Origin: Sulfurimonas sp.
GTDB taxonomy: Bacteria; Campylobacterota; Campylobacteria; Campylobacterales; Sulfurimonadaceae
DNA length: 19,491 bases
Assembly (NCBI GenBank): GCA_026988735.1
Contig: JALSKR010000073.1
Span: 1 to 19,491 of the forward strand
Reading direction: 5' to 3'
Numbering within the stretch: position 1 is the stretch's first letter; every line of letters starts with the position of its first letter. The position numbers and the translations under genes are program-made. Below the pieces are notes generated by a model, which did no database searches, was not told the origin of the DNA, and worked only from the letters and a program-made list of their open reading frames with translations. This document shows positions 1 to 6,869 of the stretch, in pieces.

Positions 1-1
1 G

Positions 2-10
2 ATTATAGCA
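2..10 (-). promoter_or_regulatory. Extended -10 promoter pointing out of the window
   Basis: Read on the minus strand, positions 10 to 2 give TGC followed by TATAAT, a perfect extended -10 box. It lies just beyond the stop of the TenI/ThiE-like gene and faces the left edge, so the next leftward gene outside the window probably has its own promoter here. No -35 is obvious. The start point would fall outside the window. Confidence 0.5.
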
Positions 11-34
11 CCTTATTGGTTTTAGTGCAAAATA

Positions 35-553
35 TCAGGCTGAAAAATAGCGTATAGAAGCAAAACCGTAAACAGATGTTTGTTCTATTTTTTCAACTTC
101 TGACTGAGACACAATGCCTCCAAGTGCAAAAATTTTAATATCTGTCATACTTACAATCTCCTGCAAAGATTCTACACCCTTTGGTGCACCCTTGTCAGGT
201 GTTGCGAAAATCGGACTGTATGTCACATAATCAGCGCCCATAGCTTCTGCAATGTGTACTTCATCATGCGTATGTGTACTAATGATTACTTCAAGCCCCA
301 GCTCTTTTGCTTTTGGTATCTCATCAAACTGTTTGGATGTCAAATGTACACCATCTGCTCCAAGTTCTTTTGCCAGATTATAATCCTGATGTAAAAATAC
401 ATTGAGTGTTTTAAGAGGTTTACACATCTGTACAAAATTTTGTGCCTCTGTTGCATAGTTTTTATTTTCTTTGTCACGGTACAGAGCAAAATCGGGCATA
501 TGTTTTCTGAGTTGAAAATACGAAGGTGTGGATGTTATGAGGTACTTTTTCAT
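35..553 (-). CDS. Short TenI/ThiE-family (thiamine phosphate synthase-like) protein
   Basis: 172 residues, a TIM-barrel protein of the ThiE/TenI family. Family signatures seen are GADGVHL (65-71), STHTHDE (92-98), the YSPIFATPDKG loop (112-122) and ALGGI (143-147), matching the pyrophosphate-binding second half of ThiE. True ThiE enzymes are usually about 200-220 residues and carry a Q-x-R-x-K pyrimidine/pyrophosphate motif near the N terminus; here that stretch is replaced by FALYRDK (22-28), and the usual N-D metal-binding pair appears as HQD (55-57). It may therefore be a TenI-like or diverged ThiE that does not perform standard thiazole-pyrimidine coupling. The ATG at 553 overlaps the upstream gene's stop by one base (TAATG), so the two are translationally coupled. 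No other thiamine gene is in the window. Family is confident, exact reaction is not. Confidence 0.8.
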   Translation of the reverse strand: MKKYLITSTPSYFQLRKHMPDFALYRDKENKNYATEAQNFVQMCKPLKTLNVFLHQDYNLAKELGADGVHLTSKQFDEIPKAKELGLEVIISTHTHDEVHIAEAMGADYVTYSPIFATPDKGAPKGVESLQEIVSMTDIKIFALGGIVSQSEVEKIEQTSVYGFASIRYFSA

Positions 554-981
554 TATTTTTTCAACAAAGGATTTTCAAAATCTATTTTTTGTACATCCAC
601 ATTTTTTTCATACCGTTCTGCCATCGCATTGACATGATAATCGAGTCTGTCAAGCAAATAAAGCTCGGGTTTTGTATATTTTGCTTTTGCTTCTTGTATA
701 TAGTTTTGCAAAAATGCCAAGGCCTCTGTTTCATTTTCAAACTTTATCTCGGCTATCATCTTTTTTATCATCTCATATTCATCACCGCAGGCAGATAAAA
801 AGTCATAACTCAAATCCATAGTTTTAAGGTTGTGATGTGCTTTGGAAAATGCGAAATGGTTATAAAGCATACACCCGACGAAATATTCAATATCCGAGGG
901 TTCATATTCGGAGTATTGATTTGCCTCATTTGCAAAATGTTTATGCCAGATATCTAAAATAGCTTCTATTTTTTTATCCAT
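553..981 (-). CDS. Unrecognised small soluble protein
   Basis: I do not recognise this family. From the ATG at 981 it has 142 residues, mostly helical and charged, with no signal peptide or membrane segment; aromatic residues are concentrated in the N-terminal part (WHKHFANEANQY, EYFVGCMLYNHFAF). The reading frame extends upstream to a TTG at 1014, but that codon lies upstream of a perfect TATAAT box at 1009-1004, so it would not be in the transcript. The ATG at 981 (MDKKIEA) has a weak purine-rich leader (AAAGAG). It is the first gene of a two-gene unit with the TenI/ThiE-like gene, overlapping it as TAATG. Conservation next to thiE-like genes in relatives would be the best clue to its function. 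Confidence 0.75.
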   Translation of the reverse strand: MDKKIEAILDIWHKHFANEANQYSEYEPSDIEYFVGCMLYNHFAFSKAHHNLKTMDLSYDFLSACGDEYEMIKKMIAEIKFENETEALAFLQNYIQEAKAKYTKPELYLLDRLDYHVNAMAERYEKNVDVQKIDFENPLLKK

Positions 982-1003
982 TTTTTCTCTTTGTTTTTTG
1001 CGT

Positions 1004-1009
1004 ATTATA
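1004..1009 (-). promoter_or_regulatory. Promoter -10 box of the small protein/ThiE-like operon
   Basis: On the minus strand positions 1009-1004 read TATAAT, a perfect -10 hexamer. Predicted transcription start is near 997, giving a leader of about 16 bases before the ATG at 981. This placement rules out the upstream TTG at 1014 as the translation start. Confidence 0.6.
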
Positions 1010-1015
1010 CTCAAG

Positions 1016-1021
1016 TATGAT
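1016..1021 (+). promoter_or_regulatory. Possible -10 box of the FliK-like/FlhB-like operon
   Basis: TATGAT at 1016-1021 lies 11 bases before the ATG of the FliK-like gene. If used, the transcript would begin around 1028, giving an almost leaderless mRNA. No Shine-Dalgarno sequence is visible before the ATG, which fits. It is interleaved with the opposite promoter at 1004-1009. Confidence 0.35.
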
Positions 1022-1032
1022 AAACTTGTAGC

Positions 1033-1965
1033 ATGATAAAACTAAACAATGCCTCATCCAAGCAGTTACATGTAATCCTGCCAAATACAAACAAAGCTTT
1101 GGAGGAAGTTTTAAAAAGTGCATCACCGCAGGAATTACAGACACTTACCCAGTCCAAAGATCTGGGCTCAATCTTGGACGCACTGCTCAAACAATCCCAA
1201 ACAGCAGACACAGCACAAAACAAACTCCTGTTACAACTGCTTAAAAACAATCCTACCCTCAAAAGCCTTTCAAGTGCAAATACTACACTCAAAGAGCTCA
1301 TTGCAACACTCAAACAGGAGAAAAATCCTCTCCCCTTGGAAAAAGAACTTGAAAAATTCTTGACAAACATAAAAGATATAAATCCAAAAGAGCTCAAAAC
1401 AAAAATGCAAAATTCCGGCGTATTTTTGGAAGCGAACATCAAAAACAGCCAAAATCCAAAAGAACTTTTCAACTCTGACATAAAAGCTCTTTTACTCAAA
1501 GCACATGATGAATTAAGCAATGCTACACAAGCAAACAGGCAAGAGATACTCAAAACCATAGACAAGCTTTTACTCCAAATTGATTACAACCAACTCGTAT
1601 CACATCTCTCAAATGCATCTTCTTTATATATTCCCTATGAATGGAACGATTTGCAAGAAGGCAACATAGCCCTTAAAAATGCAAAAGATGACAGATTTTT
1701 TTGTGATATTCATTTAAATCTTAAAAGCTACGGAGAGCTAAACTTACGGCTGGCACTCTTTGAAAATAACCAACTCAGCATAAACATCCATACAAAAAAT
1801 GAAGCATTGAAATCTCTTCTGCAAAACAATCTGCAAACCCTAAAAAAACAACTCTTACATGTAAACATAGTGCCAAAAGAGATTCGCTTTATAGACCTAA
1901 AACAAAATGAATATGAAACACAAACAAATGATGAGTTGCAAATGGGATTTGAGGTCAAAGCATGA
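1033..1965 (+). CDS. FliK-like protein (flagellar hook-length control C-terminal domain)
   Basis: 310 residues. The N-terminal two thirds is low-complexity, rich in Lys, Asn, Gln, Leu and Ser, as in FliK-type molecular rulers. Residues about 220-285 resemble the FliK C-terminal domain (Flg_hook): alternating strands SYGELNLRLAL and QLSINIHTKN followed by a helix with repeated Leu and Gln. FliK measures hook length and flips FlhB export specificity. The next gene is a stand-alone FlhB C-terminal domain, overlapping by ATGA, and this pairing supports the call. It is shorter than a full FliK and sits away from a flagellar cluster, so it may be a paralogue rather than the main hook-length protein. 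Upstream in-frame codons reach a stop at 1021-1023, so ATG 1033 is the only likely start although no Shine-Dalgarno is visible. Two TTACATGTAA palindromes lie in the gene. Confidence 0.7.
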   Translation: MIKLNNASSKQLHVILPNTNKALEEVLKSASPQELQTLTQSKDLGSILDALLKQSQTADTAQNKLLLQLLKNNPTLKSLSSANTTLKELIATLKQEKNPLPLEKELEKFLTNIKDINPKELKTKMQNSGVFLEANIKNSQNPKELFNSDIKALLLKAHDELSNATQANRQEILKTIDKLLLQIDYNQLVSHLSNASSLYIPYEWNDLQEGNIALKNAKDDRFFCDIHLNLKSYGELNLRLALFENNQLSINIHTKNEALKSLLQNNLQTLKKQLLHVNIVPKEIRFIDLKQNEYETQTNDELQMGFEVKA

Positions 1966-2216
1966 AAAAAAAAGCAGTAGCCCTAAAATATGACAAAGAA
2001 AAGAATCAAGCCCCTGTTGTTAGAGCCAAAGGCGAAGGAAAAACAGCACAAAAAATCATTCAACTTGCCAAAGAAAACGGCGTACCTTTGAAAAAAGATG
2101 AAGACTTGGTAGAACTTTTGTCAAAAGTTGAGCTTGACAAAGAAGTACCGCCGCAAATGTACAAAGCCATTGCAGAGGTTTTTAGCTTTATCTATTCGAT
2201 TACAAAAGAAAAATAG
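1962..2216 (+). CDS. Stand-alone FlhB C-terminal-like domain (export switch family)
   Basis: 84 residues matching the cytoplasmic domain of FlhB/YscU: AVALKYDKEKNQAPVVRAKG (6-25), then IIQLAKENGVPL and the DLVELLSKVELDKEVP segment that ends in a helix. FlhB self-cleaves at an NPTH loop before this region to change substrate specificity in flagellar export. Here the protein begins exactly where the post-cleavage fragment would, so it lacks NPTH and all membrane helices and cannot self-cleave. It resembles the small FlhB homologues known in other bacteria (for example YlqH of Bacillus). The ATG overlaps the FliK-like stop by four bases (ATGA), implying coupled synthesis and perhaps physical interaction. 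It converges on the aldo/keto reductase gene with 13 bases between the stops. Confidence 0.85.
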   Translation: MKKKAVALKYDKEKNQAPVVRAKGEGKTAQKIIQLAKENGVPLKKDEDLVELLSKVELDKEVPPQMYKAIAEVFSFIYSITKEK

Positions 2217-2229
2217 AGACTATACACAC

Positions 2230-3249
2230 CTAGCCCATAGGGTATAAAATTTCTTCATGCACCTTGTCACAGGCATCCAAAACATCTTGTGAAAGTTCTA
2301 AATCCATTGCTGCCAAACTTGCATCCAACTGCTGGGGTTTTGTAGCACCTATAATAGTTGATGCGACAAAAGAGAACTGCTTTGACCAGGCAATTGCCAT
2401 AGTTACGGGGTCTAGTCCTGCATCATCTGCTATTTTGAGATACTTTTGTGTAGAAGCAAGTGTTTTGTCATTTAAGAACCTTTGTGCCATAGCTCTTTGT
2501 CTTGCATTTTTTGATTGCACATAGGTTGCAAATCTTCCTTCAGCATTTGAAGCCTGATTATATTTGCCACTCAAAACACCTCCGCCAAGAGGAGAATACG
2601 GTAAAAGAGAAATCTGCTCCTTCTCACACAGGGTGGAGAGTTCATCCAAAAATTTTCTGTTTAAAAGTGAAAAATTATTTTGAATAGACTCAAATCTCGC
2701 ATATCCTTTATACTCACTTGTCATCAATGCTTTAGAAGTTCCATAGGCGGTATCATTAGAAGTTCCGATATAGCGAACCTTTCCACTTTGCACAAGTCTG
2801 TCAAAGGCTTTGAGGCTCTCCTCAATAGGCACAACGGTATCGGGCCAGTGCATTTGGTATAAGTCTATATAGTCAGTTCCCAAACGTTTCAAGCTTCCCT
2901 CTATCGCTCTTTCAATATGAAAACTGTCTATTGCTGTCAGACCATGACGAATAGGCGGAACAAACCACCCGCTTGCCGCGCCTGCAACCTTTGTTGCAAG
3001 TATAACACTCTCACGCGGTTTTGTTTTGAGCCACCTTCCTACTATCTCTTCAGTGAGTCCTGCGAGTTTGGAAGAGGGAGGTACAGGATACAACTCGGCT
3101 GTATCAAAAAAGTTCACACCCGCATCATAGGCTTTGTCCATAATTTCAAATGCAACCTTCTCATCAGGGGTCTGCGTTCCAAAAGTCATAGTTCCCAAAC
3201 ATATCGGGCTTACTCTTAAACCACTTTTACCTATATATTTAAACTGCAT
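2230..3249 (-). CDS. Aldo/keto reductase (Tas-like, NADPH-dependent)
   Basis: 339 residues, about the usual length for this (beta/alpha)8 oxidoreductase family. The catalytic tetrad is complete: Asp49 and Tyr54 (FFDTAELYP), Lys87 (ILATKVAG) and His134 (YQMHWPD). The C-terminal IIGATKPQQLDASLAA segment is the NADPH-binding signature. The AGL and VPPSSK stretch near 55-65 resembles E. coli Tas and related reductases. The substrate cannot be read from sequence. The chosen ATG at 3249 overlaps the polA stop as TAATG and is preceded by GGGGAG; a TTG 18 bases upstream in frame is less likely. It is the last gene of an HDOD-polA-reductase unit, and there is no obvious functional link to replication. 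Cytoplasmic, no signal peptide. Confidence 0.93.
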   Translation of the reverse strand: MQFKYIGKSGLRVSPICLGTMTFGTQTPDEKVAFEIMDKAYDAGVNFFDTAELYPVPPSSKLAGLTEEIVGRWLKTKPRESVILATKVAGAASGWFVPPIRHGLTAIDSFHIERAIEGSLKRLGTDYIDLYQMHWPDTVVPIEESLKAFDRLVQSGKVRYIGTSNDTAYGTSKALMTSEYKGYARFESIQNNFSLLNRKFLDELSTLCEKEQISLLPYSPLGGGVLSGKYNQASNAEGRFATYVQSKNARQRAMAQRFLNDKTLASTQKYLKIADDAGLDPVTMAIAWSKQFSFVASTIIGATKPQQLDASLAAMDLELSQDVLDACDKVHEEILYPMG

Positions 3250-5972
3250 TACTTTAATTCTCCCCAATTATCACCAATATTGAGACTCGCCCGCAATGGA
3301 ATTTTGAGTTCTACAATATGATCCATTGTCTCTCTAAATCGCTCTCCAAGTACATCGGCTTCTTTTTCATCAACTTCAAAAATAAGTTCATCATGGATTT
3401 GTAACAGCATTTTTGCAGGCAGCTTTTCATCATTTATAATAGTATGGATTTTATTCATACTGAGTTTTATGATGTCACTCACACTTCCCTGAAAAACAGT
3501 ATTGACCGCTTCTCTTTCATATGCGGCTCTGTACATCGGTGTTGCATTTTCATAATCAAAATAGCGTCTTCGTTTGAGCAGTGTTTCTACATATCCTTGC
3601 TGTTTTGAGAGTTCGACTATGGAGCGAAAATAATTTTTTACTGTCGGAAAAGATGCAAAATACTTTTCTATAATTGCTTTTGCCTCTTTGGTTGTAATGC
3701 CCAAAGTATCAGCGAGTTTTTTCTGTCCCATTCCGTAAAGCAGTCCAAAATTTACCGTTTTTGCTATATTCCTTTTTGCGGGTGCTTCTTCTTCTCCAAA
3801 AAGAACAACAGCAGTCTGGAGGTGAATATCTTTGTCATGCATAAAAGCATCCACCAAAACCGGGTCCTGTGAAAAGTGTGCCAAGAGACGCAATTCCATC
3901 TGAGAATAATCAATCCCTATAAGTTTTTTGCCCTCACCTGCAACAAATGCTCTACGAATTTTTGCACCCAGCGGTGAACGCGTTGGAATATTTTGCAGGT
4001 TAGGATTTTTTGAACTAAGCCTTCCCGTTGCTGTTCCCGTTTGCACAAAAGAGGTGTGAATTCGATGGTGTTCATCTTCATCTGCCAGTTTTAAAAGCGG
4101 ATCAATATAGGTTGAGTAAAGCTTGTGAACCTCACGGTACTCCAAAAGTTTAGGAATAATAGCATGTTTGTCTTTGAGTGAACTCAGTACCTTTTCATCT
4201 GTCGAATATCCCGTTTTTGTCTTTTTCCCGACAGGAAGTCCAAGTTTTTCAAAGAGTATTTTACCGAGTTGCTGTGTAGAATTGATGTTAAACTCACTTC
4301 CGGCAAGCTCATAGATACTTTTTGTCAAATGCTCGAGCGTCTCTTTCACCTCAACCAAAAACTTATCCAAAAAGGCTGTATCGACTTCTATTCCCTCTTC
4401 TTCCATTTTCAAAAGCGTATAAATAAAAGGAATCTCAACTGTTCTTGCCTCTTCTATGAGGTGTGTCGCATCCTGCAGTTCAAGCTTTTGCAAAAAGAGC
4501 TTATAGAGTTTTCGTGTTATAAAGGCATCTTCTGCGGCATATACACAGGCATCATCAAGCTCAACCGTAGAAAAGTTTTCACCTTTTTTTACCGTATCTT
4601 TAAAATGTACCATTTCATGCCCTAAAAGCTTTTCTGAAAGCTTGTCAAGGCTTAAAGCCGATTCAGGATTAATCAGCCATGCCAAGATCATACTGTCACA
4701 ATAAACTCGCAACTCTTTTTCTTCTAAAAAACGTGTTACAAAGTGCAAATCAAACTTTATGTTATGACCGACAACACGAGATTTGAAAATACGACGCATT
4801 GCACTTTTTGCAACCTCTTTGCTTACCTGCTTAGCAACACCCAGATAAAAATGCCCAAAAGGAACATAATATGCCTCTTCATCATTAAAAGAGAAGCTAA
4901 ACCCTACAAGCTTGTGTTTAATATAATCAAGCCCTGTTGTCTCAGTATCAAATGCAACAACAGTATCTTCTTTAAGTCTATCAAGGACTGCATTCAGCTC
5001 TTTTTCATCGGTTAACAGTGTTGCTTTAAAATCCAGTTTTGAAGCTTTTTCTTCACATGACTCCTGGAGTTTTTTGGCACTCTCCTGACGCTCTTGACTT
5101 ACCATATTCTTTGCATGTAATGTTCTGAGTATTGCATTTTGTTCATACTTGACAAGTTCATCATAAATATTTAAAAACGGATTTTCAATATCCATTTTGT
5201 ACTCTTCAAAATCAAAATCTTTACAATCAAACACATCAGGATGCAGCGTTACAAGCTCTTTTGACATATAAGCCTGCTCTTTGGACTCAAGAAGCTTTTT
5301 TTGTGTAGCGCCCTTGATTTCATCTATATGGGCATAAATATTGTCAAGTGAACCGTACTCTTTGAGAAGTTTTTCGGCACCGACTTTGCCTATGCCTTTA
5401 ACACCGGGAACATTGTCTGCACTGTCTCCAAGTATAGACTGATAATCTATAAACTGTTTTGGAGTCACACCGTATTTGTCATAACAGTCTTTTTCATTGA
5501 TATACTTTCTTTTAATCGCATCGACCAAAACAACATTGTCATCATCTATCAGCTGGCACAAATCCTTGTCATGGGAAACTATACGTACTTTGTAGCCTTT
5601 TTCTTTTGCACACTTTACGAGAGTTGCAATTATATCATCCGCTTCAAAGCCGGTTTTTCCAAGTGTTTTATATCCCATCTTGTTTATCCACTCAATGGCA
5701 ACAGGCAGCTGCTGTGTCAGTTCCGGTGGCGGCGCAGAACGGTTTGCTTTATAATTTACATCTATTTCATTTCTGAAAGTATCACCCTTGGAATCTATGG
5801 CAAAAATAATATAATCACTGTCATGCTCTTTTTGCAAGGTTGCTATAAAGTTTGTAAATCCTGTCAAAAGTCCTGTCGGAAAACCCTCTTTTGTACGCAG
5901 ATGCTGAGGAAGTGCATAAAAGCTTCTAAAGAAAAATCCGAATGTATCTATGATAGTAACTGTCTTACTCAT
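3249..5972 (-). CDS. polA: DNA polymerase I
   Basis: 907 residues, full length. The N-terminal 5' nuclease domain keeps its acidic sites (Asp9, Asp60, EADD at 110-113, SHDKD at 133-137, GDSADNVPG at 182-190) and the helix-hairpin-helix VKGIGK. The 3'-5' exonuclease is also intact: DTE at 342-344, Asp408 in NIKFDLH, and Tyr478/Asp482 in YAAED. Polymerase motifs are TATGR (647-651), motif A IDYSQMELR (Asp688), motif B KRNIAKTVNFGLLYG with Lys738 and Phe742, and motif C QIHDE (Asp861). It therefore appears capable of nick translation, proofreading and Okazaki fragment repair. The ATG overlaps the HDOD gene stop by ATGA and the reductase start overlaps its stop. Transcription probably begins upstream of the HDOD gene. 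Confidence 0.98.
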   Translation of the reverse strand: MSKTVTIIDTFGFFFRSFYALPQHLRTKEGFPTGLLTGFTNFIATLQKEHDSDYIIFAIDSKGDTFRNEIDVNYKANRSAPPPELTQQLPVAIEWINKMGYKTLGKTGFEADDIIATLVKCAKEKGYKVRIVSHDKDLCQLIDDDNVVLVDAIKRKYINEKDCYDKYGVTPKQFIDYQSILGDSADNVPGVKGIGKVGAEKLLKEYGSLDNIYAHIDEIKGATQKKLLESKEQAYMSKELVTLHPDVFDCKDFDFEEYKMDIENPFLNIYDELVKYEQNAILRTLHAKNMVSQERQESAKKLQESCEEKASKLDFKATLLTDEKELNAVLDRLKEDTVVAFDTETTGLDYIKHKLVGFSFSFNDEEAYYVPFGHFYLGVAKQVSKEVAKSAMRRIFKSRVVGHNIKFDLHFVTRFLEEKELRVYCDSMILAWLINPESALSLDKLSEKLLGHEMVHFKDTVKKGENFSTVELDDACVYAAEDAFITRKLYKLFLQKLELQDATHLIEEARTVEIPFIYTLLKMEEEGIEVDTAFLDKFLVEVKETLEHLTKSIYELAGSEFNINSTQQLGKILFEKLGLPVGKKTKTGYSTDEKVLSSLKDKHAIIPKLLEYREVHKLYSTYIDPLLKLADEDEHHRIHTSFVQTGTATGRLSSKNPNLQNIPTRSPLGAKIRRAFVAGEGKKLIGIDYSQMELRLLAHFSQDPVLVDAFMHDKDIHLQTAVVLFGEEEAPAKRNIAKTVNFGLLYGMGQKKLADTLGITTKEAKAIIEKYFASFPTVKNYFRSIVELSKQQGYVETLLKRRRYFDYENATPMYRAAYEREAVNTVFQGSVSDIIKLSMNKIHTIINDEKLPAKMLLQIHDELIFEVDEKEADVLGERFRETMDHIVELKIPLRASLNIGDNWGELK

Positions 5973-6790
5973 GAAGAAACCTCTGCAGCATCAAGCATAT
6001 CATTGATTGCCTCTTGCAATACACTTTGGTCATACCCTGCATCTTTGGCACGTTTGAGTCCAAAATTGATTGCCTGCTCTGACAAAGGGTTATTGACTGG
6101 AATAACAGTCTTGACTATATTTAAAGCAGTAGCATACTCCTGTAATTCTTGCGGTGCACTCGAAGGATTGTCTGCATAGCGAATCATTTCAACAAATTCG
6201 CTGTCAAAGCCCCATTGCTCAAAAATTTTTGCTGTTACCTGAGAGCTTGTCACCTCTACATATGCTTTTTCCAACTCTGCCAAATTGTTTGAATGCTCTG
6301 CTTCTGATTGAAAACTCACAGCTTCATCTTCTTGAATTACATTACTTGCTATCAAAATTTTTCCGGTTTCTTGCAAAAATGCAGCCAAATACAATGTATC
6401 GGCCTTTTGTTTATCTATTTTTGCATACCATTTACGCATAAGTGTTGCCTGCATACTGGAAATTTCTGCAAACTTCTCACTTGTTATGCCATAAGGCTGC
6501 ATATCTACATTTAAAAGTTTACGAACAGAGTTACCAAGCGCAATAGAGCGTGTCATACTCATGCCAAAGAGTGAAACAGCCTGTGCAACACTTGTAATTT
6601 CGCGACCAAAACCGTACAAAGCAGAATTTGCACTTTTGAGCAAATTGGCAACTATCATAGGATCACGTTCAACTACTTTTGTCAAATCACCGACTCCGGC
6701 CTCTTCATCCGCATAAACACGGTTAATATCTATAATTGTTTTTGAAAGAGGAGGAAGCGATTTTATACTCTCTAGTATTGAGCTCTTCAT
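5969..6790 (-). CDS. HDOD-domain signalling protein
   Basis: 273 residues. The HDOD domain starts with LPPLSKTIIDI (12-22) and continues through ERDPMIVANLLKSANSALYG (41-60) and the helix around GMSMTRSIALG (76-86), which is the most characteristic part. HDOD proteins are relatives of HD phosphohydrolases that lack metal-binding residues and act as scaffolds in signalling; here the position of the HD pair reads LQETGK (139-144), so no hydrolase activity is expected. Epsilonproteobacterial HDOD proteins have been linked to motility, so a regulatory role is plausible. It is the first gene of the HDOD-polA-reductase unit, with an AAGG ribosome site and an extended -10 promoter just upstream. Confidence 0.88.
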   Translation of the reverse strand: MKSSILESIKSLPPLSKTIIDINRVYADEEAGVGDLTKVVERDPMIVANLLKSANSALYGFGREITSVAQAVSLFGMSMTRSIALGNSVRKLLNVDMQPYGITSEKFAEISSMQATLMRKWYAKIDKQKADTLYLAAFLQETGKILIASNVIQEDEAVSFQSEAEHSNNLAELEKAYVEVTSSQVTAKIFEQWGFDSEFVEMIRYADNPSSAPQELQEYATALNIVKTVIPVNNPLSEQAINFGLKRAKDAGYDQSVLQEAINDMLDAAEVSS

Positions 6791-6814
6791 AAAATAAGCC
6801 TTTATTTTTCTTTT

Positions 6815-6823
6815 ATTATAGCA
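6815..6823 (-). promoter_or_regulatory. Extended -10 promoter of the HDOD-polA-reductase operon
   Basis: On the minus strand positions 6823-6815 read TGC then TATAAT, a perfect extended -10. The predicted start is near 6808, about 18 bases before the ATG at 6790, with an AAGG ribosome site between. It lies back to back with the proton ATPase promoter. Confidence 0.7.
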
Positions 6824-6828
6824 TATTG

Positions 6829-6837
6829 TGCTAAAAT
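6829..6837 (+). promoter_or_regulatory. Extended -10 promoter of the proton-ATPase operon
   Basis: TGC followed by TAAAAT at 6829-6837 on the plus strand is an extended -10 box. The predicted start is near 6844, and an AAGG ribosome site follows at about 6860 before the ATG at 6870. The two opposed -10 boxes in this gap are only about 11 bases apart, so polymerases would compete for the site. Confidence 0.6.
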
Positions 6838-6869
6838 GTTTTTAGAGCAAACATATTAAGGTTATTCCA

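Noticed and set aside
982..1014. Upstream TTG start (1014) for the small protein gene
   Set aside because: It lies upstream of a perfect TATAAT on the same strand and has no ribosome site; the ATG at 981 fits the promoter.
1011..1565. Long minus-strand open frame opposite the FliK-like gene
   Set aside because: Low-complexity Ser/Phe/Leu-rich translation with no family signature; it is the complement of a Lys/Asn/Leu-rich coding region.
3250..3267. TTG start at 3267 for the aldo/keto reductase
   Set aside because: Adds six residues that overlap polA; the ATG at 3249 has GGGGAG and a TAATG overlap typical of this window.
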